From Sipunculus nudus (taxonomy: Eukaryota; Annelida; Sipuncula; Golfingiida; Sipunculidae): 64,000 bases of DNA. Positions 12,501 through 28,207 of this stretch are shown in pieces. Made by a program: the position numbers and the translations under genes. The notes beneath the pieces were generated by a model that worked only from the letters and a program-made list of their open reading frames with translations, was not told the DNA's origin and did not search any database. Each line of letters begins with the position of its first letter. The stretch's first letter is position 1. Location: the NCBI GenBank assembly GCA_026874595.1, contig CM049309.1:54910079-54974078 (forward strand), written 5' to 3'.

Positions 12501-15500
12501 TGATGGAGGTTGACACTAATAACAATGACTGATGCTACAGACTGGAGTGATAACATTTTAAATTTGGTTAAAATAAAAATAACATAAAAAAATTCCTGCA
12601 GACATGAAATATTATTCATGAACAAGGGATAGCACTGATATTGCTGGATGTTTCGGGATAAACTAGCAGCTGCCTGGGCTTCCTGATAACACTAATAAGG
12701 TCTACCTGGTGGATGTCAGAGGTGTTACAGGTAAACACGGCAGGCTGGCGCTGTGGTATGACCTGTAACAGCCTTGCTACCTGTATCAGGCCGGGCCAGT
12801 AATTACTATTTCAAGTCTGTGATCTGGCAAATGATGAGGATTCCGGGCAGTGCTGGGGTAGCTTGGTGCCAGGGTGCTGTTTAGCTTCCAGGCAGAATGT
12901 TTAGTCTACCTGGAGGAAACCCACCTGTCGGCAATGAACCACTACAAAGATGTGCACTGATGCCCACACAAGTTTTTGTTGTCCTAAATTTTACTGCCAT
13001 TATCTTCTGATGTAAAAGTGAGGGATATTGACGTAAGATGTCTACATGTGATCATTATTTGCTTACGGGCATAACCTGTGTGCTTTTATAAATGCATTGT
13101 GAGTATACCCAACAAAAAGAATGTGTTTAGGCATACTCAAGTTACTTACACACACATAGGATCTATTATGAAATGTATCTGTTGCAAAAAAAAGGTTGGT
13201 CTATCAGACACTTAATTTTTTTATAAGTCATGGTGGGTGGGCAAAGTTTTAATCTTTTTATTATATTTCTGTGATAAAAATTTCATATGATCTGAAGACA
13301 ACTTGAAAAAAAACTTTTTATTTTGCTTAACATGTAAAGGCATAAATAAATAAAAGGGAACTTTATCCAAATTTTGTTTTCTTGAGCTCAAAATCTATAT
13401 ATTCAAGTGATAATCATTATAAAACTCTTCTATACAGGGGGTGAGGGTTTCTCAGAATTGAAGCACACAGTGCCTGAGAAACCAAATTTTTATGCCTAAA
13501 GTATGTCTTAGCTGATTAACACTGTACAGTTACACAAAATCATATATATTAACCAATAGCAATATTCACTTTTCTTTGAAAGGAAAAAAAAAAAAAAATA
13601 TTGAAAAGGACATAAACAAACACCATTTCTAGTATTGTGAAGAATTATTTAATTTTATATAAGGGAGGTAATTTAAGTCTTCATAAAAAATGTCAGATAA
13701 CAGTGATGGAAAGAAAAAAGAATGAAAGCTTAGCATTCAGAAATCCTATCCACAATGTGAATGAATGACATTAAGTCTGATATTAAATAATATGACACAA
13801 AGAACAGTTTTAAATTATTGTATTATACAGGGACAGACAGAGCTGGACTACTGAAGAACCTGATGTTCAAACAAACATGAGAGTTACCTAAATCATCATG
13901 ATTATATTGCATAGGTCTGGACATTTACAATAAGTGAATTAAGATTTGAGGATTCAACAAAGAATCAGAGAAAGAACTGTGTATACATATTTACAACCAA
14001 GGAAATTATTTGGCATGTACAACACTTGCATTGGAAAACCTCATTTTTTGGTTTAAATTGTAGTTTTTTTATTTTTAATAAAATTTTTTTTTTTTATCTT
14101 GTTTGCTGACTGGTTATACTTTATTATTTCTGCATCCACTGAAATGTGCCACTTAAACATATTTTAGTAAGGCCAGCTGATGTTTCTTCCAATTTCTACC
14201 CTATTTCTACCATATCTGCGCAGTAGAAAGGTATTACTACCATTTTTACCCTAGTTTCAACCCATGGTAGGGTAGAAATACCTTTCTACCAAGTAGAAAC
14301 CCAACCCTGATTGTATATATGTCAGTTTCTGGCATGAACTTGGAAGTGTTACAAGATGCCCTGTATCAGTAAGTATAAAAAATTGATATATAATACCTCC
14401 AAGATAATCACAAAATCTTAGATTAGGACATACAAGTATGAAGGAATAAAGTCTCTTTCACAACAAGGACTCATGAGCCCTATAGTCTCCATCTTAATGA
14501 ATAAATGGAAATGCTGGCATCAATGTATGCAACACTGTACAGAATCACACTCACAATAACCGGAAATGCCTGGCATCAATGCATGCCACACTGTACAGAA
14601 TCACATAACTGGAAATGCCTGGCATCAATGCGTGCCACACTGTACTGAATTGGACTCAAAAGTATGGCCCTGATGGTTAAGGTTTGTGTGTGCCAAAATC
14701 TGCCACCAAAAAAGTAACAAATTTTGATTTCAAAGTTTAACAGTTGACAAGTATTCCCAGACTTCCCACAATGCCCAACAGGAAATGGTTTGTTTTGAGT
14801 AAAAACGAACTCTGGTGTAAGAGTACAATGCGTGCCATACCATCCCAAGTCCTGAGCAAGACCCTTATTAACAGGGTTCCTCCTTTAACATTAACACGTA
14901 AAATTTCAGATTACAATCCACACCTTATAGTCTTCTCTTTCCTACCTCACTTACATAATAAATTTACAAGCAAAATTTTCTCAAAAGAACATACCCAAGA
15001 TCAATGAAAATAAAATGTAAACTAATATTACTGTCAAGTAGAGCATGCCACTTGCCAGGCTAGATGATGCTAAAATATACCCAGGCTCCCTGATGCTAAA
15101 AAAATACACAGGCTACCTGTTGCTAATAAATACACAGGCTACCTGATGCTAAAAAATACAAAGGCTACCTGATGCTAAAAAATACACAGGCTACCTGTTG
15201 CTAAAAAATACACAGGCTACCTGTTGCTAATAAATACACAGGCTACCTGATGCTAAAAAATACAAAGGCTACCTGATGCTAAAAAATACACAGGCTCCCT
15301 GATGCTAATAAATACACAGGCTACCTGATGCTAAAAAATACAAAGGCTACCTGATGCTAAAAAATACACAGGCTACCTGTTGCTAAAAAAATACACAGGC
15401 TACCTGTTGCTAATAAATACACAGGCTACCTGATGCTAAAAAATACAAAGGCTACCTGATGCTAAAAAATACATAGGCTACCTGTTGCTAATAAATACAC

Positions 15501-18500
15501 AGGCTACCTGATGCTAAAAAATACAAAGGCTACCTGATGCTAAAAAATACACAGGCTACCTGTTGCTAAAAATACACAGGCTACCTGTTGCTAATAAATA
15601 CACAGGCTACCTGATGCTAAAAAATACAAAGGCTACCTGATGCTAAAAAATACACAGGCTACCTGTTGCTAAAAAATACACAGGCTACCTGTTGCTAATA
15701 AATACACAGGCTACCTGATGCTAAAAAATACAAAGGCTGCCTGATGCTAAAAAATACACAGGCTACCTGTTGCAAAAAAATACACAGGCTACCTGTTGCT
15801 AATAAATACACAGGCTACCTGATGCTAAAAAATACAAAGGCAACCTGATGCTAAAAAATACACAGGCTACCTGATGCTGATAAATACAAAGGCTACCTGA
15901 TGCTGATAAATACACAGGCTCCCTGATGCTAATAAATCCACAGCCTGGCCCTGAAAATTGCAACAAAGACACACATCTTTAACTACTGATACAAACATCA
16001 TTAAATAAAGGCATATAGTCTATAAAGAGTGCTGAGACACATACATCTTTAATTACTGACATATACATCTTTAAATAAAGGCATATAGTCTATAAAGAGC
16101 TAAGTTTACCTTGTGATGAGGATGGCATTATCATGATCTGCTACACCTTTAGTTTTTGTGTCTCTGCTGAAAGGACTTTGTTTCTGCTGCCATTTACAGA
16201 AACTTTCAAGTGATCGATCAGCATGATGATTGACTTCAAGGTCTGGCTGAAAGAGAATTTGAAATTCATTGTCATTTCTGTCCTAGTTATGAGATCAAAT
16301 ATCATCATTAAAAATCTTATTTTTCAATACTAAATGTATGAAAGCACAGTTAAAACTATCAGATGACTTGTCACAATGTTAGTTTCAAAATAAGTTTAAC
16401 TTGCTAATTTAAATAAAAATTGGAATTTCACAATTAACAGACATTTAGTTAACTGGACAGACAACTGATGTAATGTTAAATGAATATAACTACCTGATCC
16501 TTGAGTAAAACCCCCAAGCGTGTCACCACGATGTTGATGGGATTCCCGATGCTGGAGTCATGGAACAGGTTGGCAACCTGACCTCAAGAGAAAGTACAAG
16601 TCTGATAACAGTGTGTCCATGGTTGAGGTAGTGACAATGATATGATAACAGAGTGTCAATGGACAATGAAGTGATAATGACATGATAACAGCATGTCCAT
16701 GGACAATTAAGTGACAATCACATGATTGCAGCATGTCAATGCACGATGTAGTGACAATTATATGATAACTGAGTGTCCATGGACGACGTAATGACAATGA
16801 TATGCTAATGGCATGTCCATGCATACTGAGGTGACAATGAAATGATAACTGCGCCTACATGCATGTTGTGGTGACAATGACATGGTAACTGTGTGTCCAT
16901 GGATGATGTAGTGACAATGACATGATAAAAGCATGTCCATGGATAATGTAGTGACAATGACATGATAAAAGCATGTTTAGTGACAATAACATGATAACAG
17001 CATGTCTATAGACAATGTAGGGACAATGACATGATAAAAGCATGTTCATAGGTGATGTAGTGACAATAACATGATAACAGCATGTCTATAGACAATGTAG
17101 GGACAATGACATGATAACAGCATGTCCATGCACAATGTGGTTACAATGACATGATAACTGAGTGTCCATACATGATGTAGTGATAATGACATGACAACCG
17201 CATGTCCATGCATTCTGTGGTGAAAATGAAATGATAACTGAGTGTCCATGCATGATATAGTGACAATGACATATAACAGCATGTCCATGCATACTGTGGT
17301 GACAATGACATGATAACTGCTTGTCAATGGATGATGTAGTGACAATAACATGATAACAGCATGTCCATGGATGATGTAGTGACAATGACATGATAACTGA
17401 TTGTTCATGAACGATGTAGTAACAATGAAATGATATCAGCATGTCAATGGACAATGAAGTGACAATGATATGATAAAAGCATGTCCACAGATGATGAAGT
17501 GACAATGACATGATAACAGCATGTCTATAGACAATGTAGTGACAATGACATAATTACAGCGTGTCCGTACACGATGTAGTGAGAATGATATAATAACTGG
17601 GTGTCCATGCACGACATGGTCACAATGACATAATAACAGCATGTTCATGCATACTGTGGTGACAATGACATGATAACTGCTTCTACATGCATGATGTGGT
17701 GACAATAACAACATAACTGCTTGTCAATGGATGATGTAGTTACAATGACATGAAAACAGCATGTCCATAAAATGTTGTGACAATTACATTATAACAGCAT
17801 GTCCACAGACGATGTAGTGACAATGACATGATAAACAGCATGTCCACAGATGATGTAGTGACAATGACATGATAACAGCATGTCCACAGATGATGTAGTG
17901 ACAATGACATTGAAAACAGCATGTCCATAGACCATGTAGAGACAATGACATTATAACAGCATGTCAACAGACGATGTAGTGACAATGATATGATAACTGG
18001 GTGTCCATGCACACCATAGTCACAATGACATAATAACAGCATGTCCATGCATACTGTGTTGACAAAGACATGAAAACAGCATGTCCATGCACAATGTAGG
18101 GAAATTGACATGATAACAGCATGTCCATGGACAACGTAGTGACAATGACATGATAACAGCATGTCCATAGAACATATAGTGACAATGACAAGAAAACAGC
18201 ATGTCCACAGATGATGTAGTGACAATGACATGATAACAGCGTGTCCATGGACAATGTAGTGACAATGACATGATAACACCATGACCATGCATACTGTGGT
18301 GACAATGACATGATAACTGCTTCTGCATGCATGATGTGGTGAAAATGACATGATAACTGCTTGTCAATAGATGATGTAGTGACAATGACATGATAACAGC
18401 ATGTCCACAGATGATGTAGTGACGATGACATGATAAACAGCATGTCCACAAATGATGTAGTGACAATGACATGATAACAGCATGACCATGCATACTGTGG

Positions 18501-21500
18501 TGACAATGACATGATAACAGCATGTCCATGCACAATGTAAGGAAATTGACATGATAACAGCATGTCCATGGACAACGTAGTGACAATGACATGATAACAG
18601 CATGTCCATAGAACATATAGTGACAATGACAAGAAAACAGCATGTCCACAGATGATGAAGTGACAATGACATGATAACAGCGTGTCCATGGAAAATGTAG
18701 TGACAATGACATGATAACAGCATGACCATGCATACTGTGGTGACAATGACATGATAACTGCTTCTACATGCATGATGTGGTGAAAATGACATGATAACTG
18801 CTTGTCAATAGATGATGTAGTGACAATGACATGATAACAGCATGTCCACAGATGATGTAGTGACAATGACATGATAAACAGCATGTCCACAGATGATGTA
18901 GTGACAATGACATGATAACAGCATGACCATGCATACTGTGGTGACAATGACATGATAACTGCTTCTACATGCATGATGTGGTGACAATGACATGATAACT
19001 GCTTGTCAATAGATGATGTTGTGACAATGACATGATAACAGCATGTCCATTGAATGTAGTGACAATGACATGGTAACTGATTGTCTATGAACAATGTAGT
19101 GACAATGACACCATATCAGCATGTTCTTGGACGATGTAGTGAAAATGACATGATAGCAGCATGTCCACAGATGATGTAGTGACAATGACATGATAACAGC
19201 ATGTCCATGCATACTGTGGTGACAATGACATGATAACTGCTTCTACATGCATGATGTGGTGACAATGACATGATAACTGCTTGTCAATAGATGATGTTGT
19301 GACAATGACATGATAACAGCATGTCCATTGAATGTAGTGACAATGACATGGTAACTGATTGTCTATGAACGATGTAGTGACAATGACATGATATCAGCAT
19401 GTCCTTGGACGATGTAGTGAAAATGACATGATAACAGCATGTCCACAGTTGATGTGGTGACATTAACATGATAACAGCATGTCCATAGACGATATAGTGA
19501 CAATGACATGATAACAGCATGTCCATAGACGATATAGTGACAATGACATGATAACAGCATGTCCATAGACGATGTAGTGACAATGACATGATAACAGCAT
19601 GTCCATAGACGATGTAGAGACAATGACATGATAACAGCATGTCCACAGATGATGCAGTGACAATGACATGATAACAGCATGTCCATAGACGATGTAGTGA
19701 CAATGACATGATAACAGCATGTCCACAGATGATGCAGTGACAATGACATGATAACAGCATTTTCCTGAGGGATGCAACAGCTGAAGGCATAAACAAATCA
19801 TAGTTTCAAGAAAACAAAGTTAATGGAGAGTCTGTGAACAGGCTGGGTGTATACTTATAACTTGATCTTTAAAATAAATACTTGAGTACTGCAAGTCACT
19901 GACAGAGTTAACCATGCAAGTCTAAGTTAATATTCTTATAAGTCCAGCATCTTGATTCTTTTTTGTTACAGAAATTAGGCAATTAACTTAAGTTAAAAGT
20001 CTCTTGCATTTCGGTTTTCAGGCTTGGACTTACATATGTAAGGAACTGGGATTAACACTTTCAAATGTTGACATAAAAATGTGTACTACTATTATCATTA
20101 TAGGCAAGTGTCCCAGGAGTGTACCATTTTATATCTATGTCTATATAATATCTATATCTGCTACATTCTAATTTGGTAGAGATCACATGAAACTTAAAAA
20201 AAATTCAATTACTTTTAGATACCGGTATTCTTAAACAGCTCATGTGCCAACTGTAACTTACAATGTAGTGTAACTAGTGACCCATGGGTCATGATGCTCG
20301 GCTGACTTATAAGTGAGGGAGCTATTTTTGTTGCATAAGGGCTCTTTCAAAGGTTTTACCAGGAACAGTATGAAACTAGATTAACATTTTTTAGGTCTGA
20401 TGGGTACGGTTTGCACATTGTTAATGGTTAGACAGGCCTGAATGATGGCTGGGTGATAAACACAGGGCCTTCACTACAGCTGAGATATCTATCATTCAGC
20501 TAGGCTAAATTTTCATAAAAAAGTCCAAATATTTTTAACACATCAACCAAAAAAACACACAATAAAGGTTAAACTATAACTCTTCTTCACTTCAAAGTTA
20601 AGTAGGTGTCAAAACAAACATAAAGGATACTACAAGGACCGGACAACCTGGAGACAAGATCCCTGTTTACCTTAAAATAAGACCACTGATAGTACTTAGT
20701 GAGTTATACTGTGTATCAAACATTAAAATGAAAGCCAGTGAGATTGATACTTACAATATTCATAATGGTGAGGACGTATGGCTCAATAGCTGCTGAGCCG
20801 TGGTAAGACACCATTGATTTATCCACGACCACCATGGTCTCCACATAACGTTCTACGCTGACTGACCGCCGCTCACGGTGCTGAGTTTTCCATTTATAAT
20901 GAAAGCTGTCATAGCCCTTATTATCCATATGACGTTGTACATATCCCCGGTCACGATGCTTAGTTCCAAAATACATGTACTTATCACCTGGATACCTTGT
21001 TTTAGATTTTAAAATGTCGTTGTACTGCCACTGTTTCTGAGTAAGCCACCACAAGGGTAGCTTTTTCCTCTTATCTGGAAACAAAGAAAAACCTTTAAAA
21101 AGTAGGTTGTGGACACTAATCTTTACAATTTAAATGTTAAACACCAAAACACATCACAGGGGAAAATATCCAACAATTTTCATAGATAGGCTGAGATATA
21201 TATGTAACAGTTGTTAAATTTCTAATTTGTTGGTCCATGTTTTTTGTTCTAGTAATCAACCAGATATGCTTTCATTCATATATGAAAATGCAGAAAAACA
21301 TGAATATAGATTGCATTATCTTTTAAATGTATGAGATATGAAGCTGCAAAAGATATTTTTTCATACTTAATTTCAGGACAATTCATCCATACTTGAGAAA
21401 TGTAATGTTTTGTATGATTTTCATAATTTTGTACCTATGCAAAATTGGTTTGATTGATTGCCTATCCAACCCAATGCTTAATTTCTCTACAAGCCTGCAT

Positions 21501-24500
21501 TCATGCTTGACAAATGGAGGGGGGGGGGGAGTAACGTGTATATGGGAGAGTTATACACGTAACATCACCTACCCACTGAATATATTGTCAAGCATCTGTG
21601 ACTGGATGTTATGATGCAAGATCTCTGATAGTAAGACCTTAAATTTTTTATATGTCAAATTACAGTCATATGTTATTTGTGAACGATCAAATAAGACTGG
21701 TTATTTATTACTGAAGTGGACTGTAAAAAGAACAAGGCCTACAGGCCTAATGCAAATCTGTGCAAAGTTTGGGAGTATGAATGTTTAATTTAAAAATTTA
21801 ATACTGATCCTCTCATATCCTGCATATCTACCTTAGTCACTATGATTTCAGCCAAATGGACCTTTCGGACTTGCACGTTAGCACTAGGACATTTTTAAAC
21901 TATGATGTATCAGTCAGAATATTTCTTATATGTTCTTTTTGCCAGGGAGGGATATTGAGACAGATGAAACGGACAATTTGGCAGCATGGTTTCGGAGAAG
22001 AACATTTTAAAATGTTTTTTAGCTTTTTACCTGTAAAATCTAAGAACAAGTTCCTCTTTCAGCCTTGGTATTGAGTCATATCTATTCATGCATCCTAGCA
22101 ATAGAGGACCAGCTTTCCCCCAAGTCAAGGGTACCTAATGTGCCACATGTAAACACACCACTGGCTTTTACAGACTGAAACTTACCACTGGCTCTTACAG
22201 ACTGAACTTGACCTGTTGGCAAATCTGAAATGGTTGGCAGTCTGCCAAAGTTATTTATAGATACAGAGGGTAACTTGAGCTATTGTAAAATCTGACACAG
22301 TTGGCAGGTTCTAGACATCTAGACTGTATCTGGACACCAGGCATAGCCAGATCAGTTGCCATTGTGATGTCTGGACTGCTCCTGGGTGCACTGATTCACC
22401 ATTTGACTTGACATGTTGAAACTTGCCATGCTGCCAATCTGTTTTCAAACACTGAAAGCCTTTTTCAATTGGCTACACTGCTTTTTTAAAGCTGCATTTA
22501 CCCAATCTATTCTTATAAAACTATTCTTGTAAAGTTATTCTTATAAAACAATTCTTGTTAAGTTTAAACCCAATCAGTTTAACAGTTTCTTAAACAAGGG
22601 ACCCATGGGTCATGGTGCTCAGCTGTTATATATGATCACAAAATATGATTTGGATGAGGAGGTAGGCATAGGCTGGTTTTGTGAGGTAATATAAGCTGTA
22701 TTATGAGTTGATGGTGTTTAACTCAAGTTATGTAAGATTTTGATAATATCCTTGGAGATAGGGAAGAGGATTGATAACATTAATATTATTTACAGTTGGA
22801 AATGGTGTGCTATTATCACATAGGTTTTGACTTGGCCATAAAACTTTACCTACATTGCAGCAGAATTATTTGAAAAGTTAAACTATTTATCAAAAATTAA
22901 TAACAAATATTATGTCAAATATAATTTAAATTAAAAATAATAACAGTATCATGTTTTTTTTCATCAAAGATTTTTAAATAATATTATTGAAATAAATGAT
23001 TATTCAAATAATAATATTATAGAATATATTCATGAATGCATTTGTATTCAAACACTTTTATTTTTATCTTTGTATTCCTACCCTTATACATGAAATTATG
23101 GAGTACATATTCATATTTGCATTCAAATACATTTGCAAAGTACTGCACTATGTCTGGTATTTATTCAGTTTCAGCCAAAGTTCTTAAGAATCCAGAATAA
23201 ACAAATATCACAAATTTAAAAAATGATCATAAGTACCTGGTTTTATGAATTTTATTTATATTGACATCTTTAATCAGTACCTTTCCCAGTAAAATTTTAT
23301 AATTTTGACATATTTTAACTTTTTTTTTTAAATTTGAAATAAATATAAATTAACAAGCTGAAACACTTGGAAAAGACCTGGGAATTTAGATTTATATTAT
23401 CAACTGCATCTTTGTCAATCATTAATTTCCTTCATATATTCCCTAATAGTACAGAACAATATAATTTTATTATTTTTTTTTTCATTATTAAAATTGAAAA
23501 GAAAAATACCATAGGTGACTCAATGATGTTACTTGGAATACTTTTTCATCCATCCATACAAAATCCATAAAACATCAGTAACTGCAAGGTAATTCCCTGT
23601 TACTCATCAACTGTCAAATTCCTTTTCTATTGATAATTTTTAAAGTTGTTATTATAGACCTATAAAAATTTATTTATTCATTGTTTATTGTTATGCTGTA
23701 GATCTAAACAACTAATAGATGAGCTGGGTTGGACACCTGGATCAGCTGTGGCCAGCAATAAGCTGCCCAGCTGCAAGTATATGCCCCGTATCAAGGGTGC
23801 ATAATTGACCTGAAAGGTCAACTTGAGGACATGAAGGACTGAAGAGGGGCTGGATAGAGCCTGGGTCTGACATGGTCTCATAAAAACTTTAATAAAAGCA
23901 TCAGTTTTTGGCCAATTTCTTTCAACTTTCAAAACTCACAAGCTGAAATCCTTATTTCTGCATTATATGAAAATTATATCAACAGTGCTTACAGGAAACA
24001 AACATGCAATGATCAAAATTAGGCAAAATTTAAAAATTAAATTTTACTGATTTTATATTTATGCTAATAACTTATAAACTTTGAAAAATTCAGAACTAAT
24101 TTTGGGTATACAATTGAATCTTGATTAAATAATGTTATATCACTGACAAAAAAATCTCTAGCTTCAGCAATTTTCATATTAAGGGAGTAAATATATCACT
24201 TGTTTACAAAGTGCATTATGTTCAGGCCCATAACTTAAAACCATTACCCAATACTAACATCATTTCTGGCATGTGCATAGAGTATAAACAGAAGAACATG
24301 TATATTTTATACGATCACAGTCAGATCAGTGGTTTTGAAATTAGGCAGTCTTGAAGTGTAACAATGGGTTTTAAATTGAAAATTAAAATTTTTTCTTAAC
24401 ATCTCGAAGGAATGAAATTCTAGTGACCAAACTTTTGGTATGGTAGGGGGTTTTGGGGATCTAACTGTATGCCAAACTTGAAAGCTGAGAGCTGGCCTGG

Positions 24501-27500
24501 GAAGCTGGGGATCTCGAGCCGAGCTCTAGTAATCTGCATAACACTTGCTTGATCTAAACAATACATTACATGGTGCTTAAAAACTGGAATAAAATCAACA
24601 GTTTTTGATCAACTGGTTTCAAATTTCAGAGGGTTAGAGATGAGTTGCTTATGGTAACATGCTGTGAAAATTAAATCCACAGCAGTTACAGGAATAAAAT
24701 GTGCCATGGTCAAATCTGGGCAAACTTTAAGGTACTGATTTTATATTTATGCTAATAAATTATAAAATTTAAAAAAATTCAGATTGGGTATACAATTGAA
24801 TCTTGACTAAATATAGTTATATACCTGTAAGAAAGTCTCTAGCTTCAGCAATTCTCAAGTTAAGGGATTAAATATATTTCCTGAATTTTTACAAAATGCA
24901 TTATATTTGGGCCAATTACTTCAAGAATTTAAAAAATATTAAACTAATTTCTCGTATGTACATAAGAAATATATAGAGGAATTAATATATTAAAAATGGT
25001 CAATATCAGGTCAGGGGTTTTGATATTAGGCAGTCTTGAAGTGTAACAATGGGTTTTTAATGGAAAACACAGGTTTTTCTTTAATAATTCGAAGGAACGA
25101 AGTCCTAGTGACCAAATTTTCGGTATGGTAAAAGATTTTGGGGACATCTAATGGTATGCCAAATTTCAGATTTGTAGGTCCAAGGGTTTCAAAACATGCC
25201 ATTTTAACAGACGGACGGACAGACGATCAGACGGACGGACAGCCCACGGACAAAGGACCACGACTATAGCTCAGATGACTTATAGTTAGATGAGCTAAAA
25301 ACAGTGTATAAGCTAGAAGAGTCTAAACTTACATAATTGCCTGTAAAAAACAGATCAATGTGGGTGGCGCCACCAACACCTCAATTTCAGATATGACTCA
25401 TGTGACAAACATTGGCATAAAATTTGGTGATGACAGCTCCAGCTGTTTCTGAGATTTTAAGTTTAGTATCTTTTTTTGCACAGATGACTAAGTTCAACTT
25501 CCTGAAACTCTGTAAAAAATCACGGGACTCAAACCATTCAAACAAACTCGAGAGAGATTGTTCTGGGGAACATTTCTGTGAAATATTGGACAATTAGGCT
25601 GGCCATTTCAGAGAAGAAGATTTTTAAAGGTTTTTAAGCTTTTTCTCTATAAAATCTAAATAAATGCAGATACCCAATAATAAGCTCTAGGGCACCAAGT
25701 TTTACATGTGACTAATTCTTACATGTAATTTGGAGCTGCTTGATCTGAAGGTTTCTGACTTGCAGCCATGCATGGATGGCGGACAGCCAACCTTTGACAC
25801 AGGCGGGACGGCAGACGGAAGACGCCGAGCCATCGCATAAGCTCACAGGTTCACTAAAAAGATATAGCGACTTAACTATTCTTACTTCTGTTGTTGTCCC
25901 CAGTTAACCATCGTCACACGTCAGTTATGTTCAACTTAAACAATGGAATAAAAATTAGTATACTATATTAGACAATAATCATTTTAAGAATATATTTAAC
26001 AAACCCTAAAATAACAGTTTTTATTTAGACAATCATCAGAACAACTAACAACCTTATGGCCAGAAATCTTTTTGATGCAATGCAGACCAAGGTTTTAGTA
26101 ATATATGTACTATAGTAATGTTCACTGTTGCTGCAGCTAATACTCATTATTGCAAATGCTGACACTGACAGCAAAACATTCCATGCCAGGAATAAATTCA
26201 AAATTTCACCAACAAAGATAGCCACTAAGAATGGACTCCTCAACTGCTTTTCTTTACTTTTAGTGACTGGTGCAATGTGGACAACAGAAACCTGAAACCT
26301 GTTGCAGACAACAGAAACCTGAAACATTGCAGTCTGCGGCTACAACAAAGACAACAGTAAAAGAACCCATTCTAACAAGCACAAGTGTACTGGGACAGAC
26401 TATATAACTATAAGTAACATGTTATAGCCTATACTCAGGCTATTATAGTCTGTTCCAGTAGGCCTGTCCCGTTTTTACATGATAAATTTTTTGCCAATCA
26501 AGTAAGCCAAAACTTTTTTACCTCAGGGCAGAAGATGTAAAAGCGTAATTAACTATTATATATATTTAATATATATACAGATGAAAAATTAGGCAAATGT
26601 TTCTTCTACCCCATTGTGTAAGATTTGTTATGATATCTAACTTCACTTTTTTTCCTCTTGCAAAAAAACGAGTGGACCATATGGGTCATGAAACGGAGTA
26701 TAGTCTATTCTGTTATTTAGCAAAATCTTGTCACTTAACTGTGAAATGTGCATATCTGTATAGGGAAAAGTGATTGATATGATGTCATAATAGAAGTGAC
26801 GTATTAAAGTCTCAATAAAGAGGCACCAACATTCATGGTACAAATAATTAAGAGCTGCTGACTTCTGTTAACAGTGAGACTTGTATTCTTAGTGTGCAAG
26901 CCCTTCACTGTTACGTCACATAACTTTATATCCATATCAAAGGAGGAAAAAACAATGTCCACTCATTAGGTACGCCATGAACCACGGGCATGGATATATA
27001 CGAGACATGTCAACCAGGCCATAAAGTAAATAATACTTATATCTTAAGTAGGTAAGGACTAAGGTACCAAAATTGCGCTTTTGCCTCTCTATGCCTTTGG
27101 AGCAGTTTTTGTTTGGCAAGTTTATCTACGTTATGACTTATGTAGTGAAAATCAGGTGAACAGTGTGTGTGGAACGGACTAAAGTATAGCCTTTAGTAGG
27201 CTTTAGGTATAAATGCCAGTTCTGCACTTACGGAAAATGCAATTGGCGGTCGTTACGTCTCACGGGATGTGCGTGCAATTGCAAAACACCATGGTGTAAT
27301 ACTTTAATTACTTACAAAGTAAGGTGATAAGTGGTCATTGGTATTTTGATAACTGAATCTCGGTTGAGCTTTCCCCGAGATAAGAGACGCCAATTTCAGT
27401 GAATAGGGTGAACACCCACCGCCCCCTGCTGACGATTTTAGGAACTATACGAAACGAGTAGAAATCATTTGAAAAAAAATCCTATTTTAAAGTTAAATTC

Positions 27501-28139
27501 TTATTATCTGTAAATAACAGAACCGGAAACTAAACATGTAATATACAGACTTGCTTCTTCTCCAAAATCCTAAATTAATTATGCATGACCCGGAAGTATT
27601 CTTCCATTTTAATAAATAGACTGGTTTTAACATACAAAAATAGTGCAAGCGCAATTAAAGTAGGTGGGGTACAAGACTATTTACTGGTTCCCAAATCTTT
27701 TACTAGTTCTGGTAGGTGTAGTCTCTTACAAAGACACAAGGTGGCGCTCCGCAACACCTTGTGGTCTATCGGAGCCTGTGGAAGAGGCCAGGTGGACACT
27801 TGTTTAGCGGCTACTGGTGCCTTAACTGGTTTCAACTCATTTGATCTCTAATTAAAGGAAACAGGAAAGGCCGTTTCTAAAATACTCATGACAACATACG
27901 CCAAGCAGACGTCGCTTAACCGCTTCACGCGTTGTGGGTCAGTTTTACATACGTTTTAACTTGCTGCCACAAAAATAAAACGGTTATTAGTAACCTACAG
28001 ATAAAATCTTCAGTACGTATTCCTTTTTGTTACATGAGGCGCGTCATCCCGGTCTCAACTGGGCTACGACCAGACTTAGGTAACATTGCTTTGTAAAGTA
28101 AGTGCCATAAACAAACCATCAGCTAGTACGGAGGCTGTG

Positions 28140-28207
<68 letters not shown>

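Noticed and set aside
16523-19801. Many long minus-strand open frames rich in HVIVTT, MSLSLH and HCHYI-type peptides (up to 376 codons)
   Set aside because: They are all readings of the 40 bp minisatellite in different frames, overlapping one another. The region is an intron between two firmly placed ADAMTS exons.
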